A stretch of 8,294 bases of DNA from Desulfobulbaceae bacterium (GTDB taxonomy: Bacteria > Desulfobacterota > Desulfobulbia > Desulfobulbales > Desulfocapsaceae). Under the pieces are notes generated by a model that was not told where the DNA came from, did not search any database, and saw only the letters and a program-made list of their open reading frames with translations. Both the position numbers and the translations under genes were made by a program. Location of the stretch: assembly GCA_030632405.1 (NCBI GenBank), contig DAOVUU010000086.1, positions 1-8,294 on the forward strand, read 5' to 3'. Positions 1-7,597 of the stretch are shown here, piece after piece (position 1 is the stretch's first letter; each line of letters opens with the position of its first letter).

Positions 1-1980
1 TATTTTTTTATCACTGAAATTCTGTTTACCCTTTTGTAGAAAAAAATCCTGGGTTTTCAACGTGGCATCACCCAATTCGAGAATATCGTCTTTCAAGGAT
101 AATCCTGTATATATCTCTGTATTACCGGTAAACCTGGTATCCTCCGGTAATACACCCAGGGTTTGAAGGAGGGTCGACAATTGGCCGAGATCAAAGGTTC
201 CCTTAAAAATCAGGTCCTTGAGCTGAGTGCTGGATTGTTCTGATGGTGGCACCAGGTTTTTCACGGTCACACTTCCACTGCCGATCCAGGACTGAAAATC
301 CAGGACACTATCCAGAGCTTCCTGGGGACGAAGTTCCCGGCCTAAACGTAAATCAGTGGCCAGACTCGCTTTGAAAGTGCTGCGCGGGGCGATGGGGCGA
401 TTTTTCCAGAGGAGCACAAAATCATTGATTGTGACATCTCCTGCTACTGACCGCAGTTCTTCTGTTTTGGTATTTATCTGAAGATTCAGAGCTACTTTCC
501 CACTGGATTTCCACTCTTCAAGCTGTATGAATTTTCCGATTTCTTTTAAAGCCGTATCGATATCGGCCTCCAGCTGAAGCTGCATATGATTGATATCACC
601 CTTGCCCCTGCCGTTTAAAAAGGATGACTGGACCTCGAAATTCTCCAGTCGTATTCCTCCCTGGCTCTGCTCACCCTTGGCCACCAGAGTGACGGGTTTG
701 TCCCAGGTGAGTTTCTTTTTCCCTGCAATTCCCTGTAATGTATCCAGACGGATACTGGTGTCAAAGAAAGTTTCTCTGTCGGTGCCGGTTATCTTTGCGT
801 TAACATGTATTTTACCATTCGATACCCTGGTGCCCTGTTTAAGGTTTAATGTGCTGGGAAACTGGGTAAACAGTTCCGCCAGATCAATAATCGCCTCACC
901 GATGACCTCCTTCTTGTTTTGGCTGTCAAAGGTGCCCGATGCGGTTCCCGTGGCAAAAGGCGATGTCAATTCCAACCGGTTTAATGTGAATGCAGTTGCG
1001 GTTTTCTCGCCATCTATTGCCACTTCCACTTTTTCCAGCGACGGGGTGTCTGACTTAAGCGGTCCACCCTGCAGCTTGATCTGCCGGGCGGTCAGGTTGC
1101 CGTTAATCTGTACGACCGTCTCCGTACTCCCCGATATACTCAAGTGACCATTGAGCTGTCCACTGCCTGTCGGCAGGTCAGCAGTGGTTGCCAGGATGGA
1201 GAGCAACTCTTTGATTTCCCAGTTCTCAATATCAAGTGTTGCCTGGGACTGTATCTTATCCAGCCTGGAAATATCCCCTTCCGGCAGGGTGACAGTTCCG
1301 GCTCCTTTTACCTGCCCGTTCCCATCCCCGGATTGGAAGGTGATCAGATATTCCAGCAGATTTTCAAGTCCCGCAACATTCAACTGAAGTTCCAGGTCCC
1401 TTAACACCGACTTTTCTTTTTTGTCCGGGAAAACGGCGATTACAGTACCACCGGTGATGTTGAGCTGGCCAGCTATTGCTGGAAAGAGTATTGGGCTGCC
1501 GCCTTCCGGCGGTTTATCCGTGTTTCCAGTGTCGGTCCCTCCGGGACTGGTCTCTGGAATCCCGGCAGCCTTTTTTTCTGTGACTGTTTCGGTTTTGTCG
1601 GGGCCAGTTTTTTTATTCAGGGAGACATAGATCACCGGGTCTTTAATGGTGACTGTACCTATTTCTTTGTAATTGATGGCAATGGCCAGAAGGCCCTTGG
1701 AGATTGTTAAATCTGCCACCTTAACAAGGATGCCTTTAGCAGGATTATCGTAGGTAATTCCGTGGTACTGGATTCCGTTGAACCAGCTGAGCGACACATT
1801 TTTGAAATCGATCTGCCCTGGCGACCGGGCATTGATAACCTGTTTTACCTTATTTCCAGCCCAGTCTGTAGACATCAAACTTGGAAGAAGAAATACGCCA
1901 AGAAGGGAAATCAGTAATAAGCCAGCCAATATGGGCCAGATGATCGATCTGCTTTTTCGGAAAATAGTATTATCTGCCAT
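1..1980 (-). CDS. AsmA-like envelope protein, N-terminal part (cut by the window edge)
   Basis: The frame is open from an ATG at 1980 to the left edge, giving 660 codons with no stop seen. The start is supported by GGAGG at 1990-1994, nine bases upstream. Residues 1-12 are polar and basic, and about 13-34 form one hydrophobic segment, so the protein is anchored in the inner membrane with the remainder in the periplasm. The rest is a long run of beta-rich segments typical of AsmA/DUF748-like proteins (for example DFKNVSLSWFNGI near 58-70, then repeated 'G.L.I.G' and 'G.G....' strands). A Pro/Gly/Thr/Lys-rich linker at about 123-163 interrupts the first domain. AsmA-family proteins are known to work in envelope maintenance and lipid or outer-membrane homeostasis; nothing here shows the exact role. 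It follows the permease gene by 47 bases and is probably co-transcribed. The C-terminal part is outside the window. Family assignment is from overall pattern, not a specific motif. Confidence 0.72.
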   Translation of the reverse strand, partial: MADNTIFRKSRSIIWPILAGLLLISLLGVFLLPSLMSTDWAGNKVKQVINARSPGQIDFKNVSLSWFNGIQYHGITYDNPAKGILVKVADLTISKGLLAIAINYKEIGTVTIKDPVIYVSLNKKTGPDKTETVTEKKAAGIPETSPGGTDTGNTDKPPEGGSPILFPAIAGQLNITGGTVIAVFPDKKEKSVLRDLELQLNVAGLENLLEYLITFQSGDGNGQVKGAGTVTLPEGDISRLDKIQSQATLDIENWEIKELLSILATTADLPTGSGQLNGHLSISGSTETVVQINGNLTARQIKLQGGPLKSDTPSLEKVEVAIDGEKTATAFTLNRLELTSPFATGTASGTFDSQNKKEVIGEAIIDLAELFTQFPSTLNLKQGTRVSNGKIHVNAKITGTDRETFFDTSIRLDTLQGIAGKKKLTWDKPVTLVAKGEQSQGGIRLENFEVQSSFLNGRGKGDINHMQLQLEADIDTALKEIGKFIQLEEWKSSGKVALNLQINTKTEELRSVAGDVTINDFVLLWKNRPIAPRSTFKASLATDLRLGRELRPQEALDSVLDFQSWIGSGSVTVKNLVPPSEQSSTQLKDLIFKGTFDLGQLSTLLQTLGVLPEDTRFTGNTEIYTGLSLKDDILELGDATLKTQDFFLQKGKQNFSDKKI

Positions 1981-1989
1981 GGTACCTTA

Positions 1990-1994
1990 CCTCC
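1990..1994 (-). promoter_or_regulatory. Shine-Dalgarno site of the AsmA-like gene
   Basis: GGAGG on the minus strand lies nine bases before the ATG at 1980. It fixes the start just upstream of the membrane anchor and gives the gene its own ribosome entry, although the gene follows closely on the permease gene. Confidence 0.6.
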
Positions 1995-2027
1995 ATTGAC
2001 GGTAGTAGTGAAACGCTGACTGCACTT

Positions 2028-3740
2028 TCAACCAGACACCATCTCTGTACTGGGTGTTTTGCCGGCCCATTTGTTGACTAGATGCAGTATACCCAGCATC
2101 ACAAATACTATTACGATGATGCAGGTGCACATGGCATTGGCACTTGCTGTCCAGCCATCATTGTCCAGCATGATGATTTCGATGGCGGCGAGATGAACTG
2201 TAGCGGAAACCAGGAAAATAACCGCGCTGATAGTTGTCATGGACCGCATGAAAAAATATGTGAAATTCTGAATAAACGCCACCCTGGAAAGCGGAAAGAT
2301 GATCTTGAAAAAGGTACTGAGAGTATCTCCGCCAAGACTGATGGACGCCTCCTCTATGGAAGGATCGATGTTTTTTAAATTAGAAACACTGGATAAAATC
2401 CCCAGGGTAAAATTGCATATAACGATATTGATCACAATGATCCAGGGAGTCCCGTAAAACCAGTAATACGGCTTGTTGAATGCCAGGATATAGCCCAGTC
2501 CCATGACGAGGCCTGGAATTGCTGCGGGCATTACTGAAAAGAAATAGACCACCTGCTTGAAATAAGGTTGCCGGGTCTCCATGGCATAGGCTGCAACCAG
2601 TGTAATAAAAGACCCCACTACACCGACGATCAGTGAAATCCAGACACTGGTCCAGATGGCCGAATATCCGCCAATAGACGGGAACGAATAATGGGCAAGA
2701 GTGAGGGTCCAGTCGTAGGGCCAGACTTTAACAAAGGAGCCGATAATTACAGTGGTAAAGATCATGATGATCGAAAAAGCTATGAGATAGCAATATACGC
2801 TGTACAATATCTTTTTCAGACGTCTTGTTGGTGGGATAAAAGGTCGGGCAGCGCCGCTGATCATGGAAAAACTTTTGCGTGAGATATAGTAATTGAGCAT
2901 GAATGCCCCCAGGGACGGTACCAGCAGAATAATACTGATGGTAGCACCTAAATCAAAACGATAAAGGTTTGTGACCTGGGCATAAATTTCTGTAGCCAGG
3001 ACGCTGTAGTTACCGCCGATTACAACAGGATTGCCGAAGTCGGTGATGGTCAGATTAAAGGTGAGGGCTGCGGCACTTATAATTCCGTACTTGGCAGATG
3101 GCAGAGTGATTCGGGTGAATACCTTGAACGGTGAAGCGCCCAGGCTTTCGGCGGCCTCGTCAAGACGGATGTCGACTGCTGAAAGGGTTGTAAACAGAAT
3201 AACAAAGGCGTGGGGTAGACAGTACAGCACCTCAGAGACAATAATTCCTGTAGCACCGTAGATATTCCAGTCCGTCTGGAAAAGATGGGAGGTGATCAGC
3301 CCGTTGCGGCCGAAAAGATAAATCAATGCCAGGGCCTGCACAATAGAAGGGGCTACCAGCGGCAACATGATAATATTGCGAAAAAATGTTTTGTTGGCGA
3401 TAGTAGTCCGGGTCAGGGCATAGGCGAAAAAGAAAATAATAATAGTAACGATAACAGTTGTGACACCCGAAACATAGAGACTGTGCCACAGGGACCTGAG
3501 GGTGTACGCGGTGGTGAAATATTGTTTGAAATTGCTGAGAGTAAAATTGGCCAGGGCCAGTTCTCCCCCTTCAAAAAAACTCAGTTTTAAGATCATCCAG
3601 AGGGGAAACATCATGAAAAAAAACAACAGCGCCAAAATAAAAATAGTCACTGTGGGTATAATGAATTTGTCAAATTCCATTCGTGCAGACGAAACCGTAT
3701 AGTCGGTCAAGGGGGTATTTTCTCTTTGGATTGAGTTCAT
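2028..3740 (-). CDS. Fused two-domain ABC importer permease (SfuB/FbpB type, PhnU2-like)
   Basis: 570 residues, ATG start, TGA stop. This is the inner-membrane channel of a binding-protein-dependent importer. Two permease domains are fused in one chain, each with several hydrophobic segments (roughly 28-55, 86-110, 122-144, 162-190, 218-238 and 265-288 in the first half; 311-336, 362-388, 396-420, 431-452, 488-515 and 538-557 in the second). Each half carries the cytoplasmic EAA loop that docks on the ATPase: EAAESLGASPF from 195 and EEASISLGGDT from 463. A single fused permease serving one ATPase is typical of Fe(III) transporters (SfuB/FbpB) and of the putative 2-aminoethylphosphonate branch. 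The gene starts 34 bases after the ATPase stop and has no recognisable Shine-Dalgarno sequence, so it probably depends on translational coupling. An in-frame ATG at residue 21 also lacks a good ribosome site. The ABC permease call is firm; the substrate is not. Confidence 0.93.
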   Translation of the reverse strand: MNSIQRENTPLTDYTVSSARMEFDKFIIPTVTIFILALLFFFMMFPLWMILKLSFFEGGELALANFTLSNFKQYFTTAYTLRSLWHSLYVSGVTTVIVTIIIFFFAYALTRTTIANKTFFRNIIMLPLVAPSIVQALALIYLFGRNGLITSHLFQTDWNIYGATGIIVSEVLYCLPHAFVILFTTLSAVDIRLDEAAESLGASPFKVFTRITLPSAKYGIISAAALTFNLTITDFGNPVVIGGNYSVLATEIYAQVTNLYRFDLGATISIILLVPSLGAFMLNYYISRKSFSMISGAARPFIPPTRRLKKILYSVYCYLIAFSIIMIFTTVIIGSFVKVWPYDWTLTLAHYSFPSIGGYSAIWTSVWISLIVGVVGSFITLVAAYAMETRQPYFKQVVYFFSVMPAAIPGLVMGLGYILAFNKPYYWFYGTPWIIVINIVICNFTLGILSSVSNLKNIDPSIEEASISLGGDTLSTFFKIIFPLSRVAFIQNFTYFFMRSMTTISAVIFLVSATVHLAAIEIIMLDNDGWTASANAMCTCIIVIVFVMLGILHLVNKWAGKTPSTEMVSG

Positions 3741-3774
3741 TTTTTTTATCGCTGGTCAGGGTTTGCCGGATTGG

Positions 3775-4863
<1,089 letters not shown>

Positions 4864-4877
4864 GGATCTTATGTACG

Positions 4878-4883
4878 CTCCTT
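4878..4883 (-). promoter_or_regulatory. Shine-Dalgarno site of the ATPase gene with long spacing
   Basis: AAGGAG on the minus strand is 14 bases before the ATG at 4863. Typical spacing is 5-9. No in-frame ATG, GTG or TTG lies in the better-spaced interval, so the start stands but initiation may be weak. Confidence 0.4.
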
Positions 4884-4933
4884 TTCACTGCGGAAAATAT
4901 TGAGGAACCGGCATCCTTTCCGGCACGCAACGG

Positions 4934-4953
4934 ACAGCACCAGGCCGTGCTGT
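4934..4953. repeat. Short inverted repeat in the ATPase leader
   Basis: ACAGCAC (4934-4940) and GTGCTGT (4947-4953) are perfect seven-base arms around a six-base loop. In the minus-strand transcript they would form a compact hairpin between the attenuator-like terminator and the ATPase start. No T-run follows, so it is not a terminator. It may be an RNA structure or a protein site; function unknown. Confidence 0.45.
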
Positions 4954-4956
4954 ATG

Positions 4957-4977
4957 ACAATTCAGAAATGGAATTGT
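4957..4977. repeat. Inverted repeat ACAATTC-N7-GAATTGT
   Basis: Perfect seven-base arms at 4957-4963 and 4971-4977 surround a seven-base centre. Spacing and AT-richness would fit a dimeric regulator's operator, or a small RNA hairpin next to the 4934-4953 repeat. No convincing promoter is visible beside it. Confidence 0.4.
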
Positions 4978-4998
4978 ATAGACGCTGAGCCAGTGTAC

Positions 4999-5045
4999 AA
5001 AAAAGGCTCCATGTTCTATACCGGGTACAGGTAGTTCATGGAGCC
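4999..5045 (-). terminator. Intrinsic terminator or attenuator after the binding-protein gene
   Basis: On the minus strand, GGCTCCATG (from 5045) pairs perfectly with CATGGAGCC (to 5005), a nine-base-pair stem. TTTTTT (5004-4999) follows immediately. The 23-base loop can form a further four-pair inner stem (TACC at 5019-5022 with GGTA at 5030-5033). The hairpin begins 24 bases after the stop codon of the binding-protein gene and lies 136 bases before the ATPase start. It fits a partial terminator that lets some transcription continue into the transporter genes, and it may also protect the 3' end of the binding-protein mRNA. Confidence 0.75.
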
Positions 5046-5068
5046 CATTAGCTGTTTATACGGTCAGT

Positions 5069-6094
5069 TTATCGCAAGAAAAGATTCGACCAGACCTCAA
5101 GAATCTTTGCACGATTTTTAGACTGCCATGGAAAATCCATGGGTGCCAGTTTGATGGTGTCCAGTGGCGGCATGTCTTTTGGGCCCTGGATGCCCGGATA
5201 GCTAACTCCCAGCTTAAATTTGGCATATCCTTCCATGGCACTTTTGGAAATGGCCCAATCGAGGAATTTCTTGGCGGCCGCTTCATGTTTGGCACCTTCA
5301 AGCAGTGCATTGGCCTCAAGTTCAAAGCCGGCGCCTTCTTCAGGAAGAACCATTATGACAGGAAAACCTTTCTTCTTTAAAGAGGCATAGACAAAGGCAA
5401 AGGAGCACCCGATGCCGTATTCACCAGCTGCTGTCAGCTTCGCTGGTTTTGAGCCGCTTTTGATATACTGGCCCATATTTTTGTCGAGTTGTTTGAGAAA
5501 ATCCCAGGCTTTATTGTCTTCGACAGGTTTTGACTTGTAATCTGGGTCGAGCATTTCCAGTAGACTGGCGACCTGCAGGAAGCCGGTTCCTGAACTGGCG
5601 GGGTTGGGCATGATCAGCATATCTTTGTAAATCGGATTAAGCAGGTCATTCCATCCCTTGGGTACGGGTAATTTTTTTTGTTCCATCACTTTTTCATTGA
5701 CGACAAAGGCTGCTGCATATAAATCGATGGCAGTCCAGTAACCGTTAGGATCTTTGAAATGGGCGGGAATTTTGTCCCATCCGGCAGGTTTGTAGGGCTT
5801 TATCATTTTTTTCGGGACGAATTCTTCCATATTGGTTACTGCCCAGCCCCAGACCAGATCTGCCTGAGGATTGTTCTTTTCAGCAAGCATTCTGGCTCCC
5901 AGTTCACCCGTTGAAAGTCGAATTGCTTCGATTGAAAGATCCGGCAGCTCAACTTTTGCCTGCTTGATATATTCAACTACCTCTTCATTTTCCAGAGAAG
6001 TGTAGATGACCACAGTGTCTTTGGCCATGACCGGCCCGGTAAGAAACATCAGCGAAACGGCTATTAAAACAAATACTGTACTTAACTTTTTCAT
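5069..6094 (-). CDS. Periplasmic solute-binding protein of the AfuA/FbpA class, putative 2-aminoethylphosphonate (PhnS2) branch
   Basis: 341 residues, ATG at 6094, TAA stop. It captures the substrate in the periplasm and delivers it to the fused permease. Residues 1-24 are a classic Sec signal peptide: basic MKK, hydrophobic core 7-18, and cleavage after VMA24 before KDTVVIYTS. There is no lipobox cysteine. The mature protein has the landmarks of the family annotated as putative 2-aminoethylphosphonate-binding: YTSLE at 31-35, STGELGARMLAEKNNP starting at 61, QADLVWG at 77-83, MPNPASSGTG at 162-171 and GQYIKSGSKPAK at 208-219. Length matches the family (about 340). The frame continues upstream to an ATG at 6196, but the start at 6094 is preferred because of the adjacent GGAGGA and the signal peptide. 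It heads the importer cluster. Related proteins bind Fe(III) or other anions, and no phosphonate catabolic gene is nearby, so the ligand is an inference from family resemblance. Confidence 0.9.
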   Translation of the reverse strand: MKKLSTVFVLIAVSLMFLTGPVMAKDTVVIYTSLENEEVVEYIKQAKVELPDLSIEAIRLSTGELGARMLAEKNNPQADLVWGWAVTNMEEFVPKKMIKPYKPAGWDKIPAHFKDPNGYWTAIDLYAAAFVVNEKVMEQKKLPVPKGWNDLLNPIYKDMLIMPNPASSGTGFLQVASLLEMLDPDYKSKPVEDNKAWDFLKQLDKNMGQYIKSGSKPAKLTAAGEYGIGCSFAFVYASLKKKGFPVIMVLPEEGAGFELEANALLEGAKHEAAAKKFLDWAISKSAMEGYAKFKLGVSYPGIQGPKDMPPLDTIKLAPMDFPWQSKNRAKILEVWSNLFLR

Positions 6095-6100
6095 AAAACG

Positions 6101-6106
6101 TCCTCC
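6101..6106 (-). promoter_or_regulatory. Shine-Dalgarno site that decides the binding-protein start
   Basis: GGAGGA within AAAGGAGGACG on the minus strand lies six bases before the ATG at 6094. It is the strongest ribosome site in the window and rules in the shorter start with the signal peptide, against the ATG at 6196. Confidence 0.85.
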
Positions 6107-6179
6107 TTTAAAGTTTGGCATTGACGGCAAGATGATAAGCAAAATACTGCAACAGCTGGGGGTCAGGTTAAAATTAGAG

Positions 6180-6215
6180 AAAATGGAAGGCCGCATCGGT
6201 GAACCTTTCCATTTT
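6180..6215 (-). terminator. Hairpin between carrier gene and binding-protein gene: terminator or leader structure
   Basis: Plus-strand arms AAAATGGAAGG (6180-6190) and CCTTTCCATTTT (6204-6215) pair over 11 positions with one bulged base, enclosing a 13-base loop. Read on the minus strand, the stem is followed by TTTTCTCTAATTTT, a moderate T-rich tail. It lies 77 bases after the end of the carrier gene and would serve as its terminator. If transcription of the binding-protein gene begins near 6225, the same hairpin would instead sit in its 5' leader. The two roles cannot be separated by eye. Confidence 0.5.
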
Positions 6216-6230
6216 ACCCGGAGGAAAAAC

Positions 6231-6258
6231 GATATAAGTTATTGTTCATATTTGCAAC
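6231..6258 (-). promoter_or_regulatory. Weak candidate promoter for the importer operon
   Basis: On the minus strand, TATATC (6236-6231) could be a -10 box, with TTGCAA 15 bases upstream or TTGTTG 18 bases upstream as a poor -35 box. An AT-rich stretch (about 6258-6275) precedes it. Matches are partial and the spacings not ideal, so this is only the best site seen in the 197-base gap. The operon might instead be read through from the carrier gene, which is on the same strand. Confidence 0.25.
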
Positions 6259-6291
6259 AAATTTAAATAATTTTTCAAGGTAGCCATAAGG

Positions 6292-7377
6292 TTAATGGGT
6301 CGGTGCGAAAATTTTACCAGAAAGGACCCCTTTGGCTGTGCGCAGCAGCACCAGAGTCCAGACCAGCAGGAGAAAGGCGACAGTCAGATAGTAGAAGGAC
6401 TGAATCATGCCGAAATTGGAAACTTTCCAGGCAACACCGGAGGAGACGCAGAGAGCTCCGGAAGGAAAGGTAAAAGCCCACCAGGAAAGTGCATAGGGCA
6501 GTTCCAGAGTTTTCAGGTAGTAGATGGTGATAATCAGGGCCATGATAAACCACCAGGCGGCAAAACCCCAGGTCATAAGGATGCCGATTTTGGCGAAGGT
6601 GATGAATGCCACACTGTCGATGCCTAAATAGTTCTGGTGTTGAAAGAGATGAATCATTTTAAAGAGGATCACTGAAATAATTGCCGTCGGAGCGATGCCG
6701 ATAAAAAAAGTGGCTGCAAAGCGGTTCATCGGCAGTTCATGGTAGATGTAGCGGTGATAGACGGCGGCCCCGACGAAGATGAACAGAAAGAAACCGACGC
6801 CGAAACTGACCATGGAAATAGTGATCGCAAATTCAGCTTTGTCTGCAAGCTTTTCGGCGAGTTCAAATCCTGCTATGGGGATGATCAATTTGGATACAGG
6901 TGGAATATACCAACCGAAATTTGCGTGGGGGATATTGATCTCCTGATGTTTAAAGATATGTGTCAGAATTATAAAACCCATCAGATAGATACCGAAGGAT
7001 CCACACAGCCAAAGGTAGTATGCTAGAGTCAGTGATGTTCCCTCACTGAAGAACATGGTCGGGAATTTCATCAGGTTCAAAGAAAATAAGATCAGGCAGA
7101 TTGGCATGGTCGGGAAAAAATTAGCCGCAATGGGGTGATTCAGATCTTTTTTAACACTCGCCGGATAAAGGAAGAATCTCACTGACCAGGGGAGTAGAAA
7201 CGACATAAACAGGATTATAGATAAAATAATAAAGGCCATAGAGAGGGGCTGCACCCAGGAACCCTTGATAAAAGACAGTGCCAGCGGGATAACTGCGGTG
7301 CCCATAACTGCGGCAAACCATGCCGGGTTGAAATGCTGGGTTATAGTTCCTGGTGTTGCTTTGAATTGTTCAGCCAC
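6292..7377 (-). CDS. TDT/SLAC1-family carrier or anion channel (TehA/Mae1/Ssu1-like)
   Basis: 361 residues with a GTG start at 7377 and TAA stop. This is a very hydrophobic inner-membrane protein with about ten helices (roughly 19-36, 43-64, 85-106, 118-141, 158-174, 186-208, 221-243, 256-286, 297-314 and 325-346). Family landmarks are FNPAWFAAVMGTAVIPLAL near 16-34, HPIAANFFPTMPI at 81-93 and WWAFTFPSGAL at 299-309. The TDT family (tellurite-resistance/dicarboxylate transporters) includes the TehA anion channel, the malate carrier Mae1, the plant SLAC1 channel and the sulfite exporter Ssu1, so substrate cannot be read from homology alone. A small anion such as sulfite, nitrate or a C4-dicarboxylate is plausible. 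The GTG is backed by AAGGAG at 7385-7390, seven bases upstream, and by a perfect TATAAT at 7401-7406. It is on the same strand as the importer, 197 bases before it, separated by a hairpin; a functional link is not shown. Confidence 0.88.
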   Translation of the reverse strand: MAEQFKATPGTITQHFNPAWFAAVMGTAVIPLALSFIKGSWVQPLSMAFIILSIILFMSFLLPWSVRFFLYPASVKKDLNHPIAANFFPTMPICLILFSLNLMKFPTMFFSEGTSLTLAYYLWLCGSFGIYLMGFIILTHIFKHQEINIPHANFGWYIPPVSKLIIPIAGFELAEKLADKAEFAITISMVSFGVGFFLFIFVGAAVYHRYIYHELPMNRFAATFFIGIAPTAIISVILFKMIHLFQHQNYLGIDSVAFITFAKIGILMTWGFAAWWFIMALIITIYYLKTLELPYALSWWAFTFPSGALCVSSGVAWKVSNFGMIQSFYYLTVAFLLLVWTLVLLRTAKGVLSGKIFAPTH

Positions 7378-7384
7378 GATAATT

Positions 7385-7390
7385 CTCCTT
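7385..7390 (-). promoter_or_regulatory. Shine-Dalgarno site supporting the GTG start of the carrier
   Basis: AAGGAG on the minus strand is seven bases before the GTG at 7377. No ATG competes nearby, and the first conserved family motif begins at residue 16, so the GTG start is convincing. Confidence 0.75.
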
Positions 7391-7400
7391 GATCATTTGT

Positions 7401-7429
7401 ATTATATCATTTTGTTTTTATGGATTGCA
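7401..7429 (-). promoter_or_regulatory. Promoter of the TDT/SLAC1 carrier gene
   Basis: The minus strand carries a perfect -10 box TATAAT at 7406-7401. Transcription would start near 7394-7395, leaving a leader of about 18 bases that contains the AAGGAG ribosome site. At 17-base spacing the -35 position (7424-7429) reads TGCAAT, a poor match to TTGACA, which suggests an activator-dependent or weak promoter. Confidence 0.55.
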
Positions 7430-7437
7430 TTCTGCAA
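7425..7437. repeat. Palindrome TTGCA-N3-TGCAA over the -35 region of the carrier promoter
   Basis: A 13-base interrupted palindrome, TTGCATTCTGCAA, overlaps the expected -35 element of the TATAAT promoter at 7401-7406. Its placement is what one expects of a regulator-binding site, but no regulator gene is in the window. Confidence 0.35.
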
Positions 7438-7519
7438 AGGTTATTTAGATACAACAGGACTGCATCAATAGAAAGAACAAAAGAGGGTTTCTGGTGGTAA
7501 AATGGGGTATGCTTTATAT

Positions 7520-7556
7520 TCTGGGTTTCTCCTGTGGAAGCTATATTATACCCAGA
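7520..7556. repeat. Inverted repeat TCTGGGT-N23-ACCCAGA upstream of the dehydrogenase
   Basis: Perfect seven-base arms at 7520-7526 and 7550-7556 flank a segment containing TATATT (7542-7547), a possible -10 box for the rightward gene. The only -35 sequences at suitable spacing are poor. The repeat could be an operator around the promoter or a hairpin in the leader. Confidence 0.35.
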
Positions 7557-7597
7557 CCAACCCTGTCGTGACTAAAATTTTAATAGAGGAGCTGGAT

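Noticed and set aside
590..1630. Plus-strand open frames (590-1147, 1144-1404, 1421-1630)
   Set aside because: They lie antisense to the long uninterrupted AsmA-like frame, overlap each other, lack ribosome sites and recognisable protein features, and are shadows of that gene.
2082..3702. Several plus-strand frames and a minus-strand frame at 3232-3489 overlapping the permease
   Set aside because: All lie within the permease gene, whose two EAA loops and membrane pattern establish the real frame.
4934..4977. CRISPR-like or mobile-element repeats in the ATPase leader
   Set aside because: There are only two unrelated short inverted repeats, no periodic direct repeats and no transposase or terminal repeats.
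6095..6196. Longer start for the binding protein at ATG 6196
   Set aside because: The 34 extra residues would put a second hydrophobic patch ahead of a complete signal peptide, and the strong GGAGGA site lies just before the ATG at 6094.
6295..7026. Frames antisense to the carrier gene (6295-6627, 6739-7026) and a same-strand shadow at 6314-6553
   Set aside because: Composition is low-complexity and charged, with no family resemblance; the carrier frame is clearly real.
6292..7377. Naming the carrier a tellurite-resistance gene (tehA)
   Set aside because: The TDT family is functionally mixed and there is no tehB-like methyltransferase beside it.
7490..7515. Possible sigma-54 promoter near TGGTGG...ATGC
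   Set aside because: The GG and GC elements are not at the required ten-base separation.
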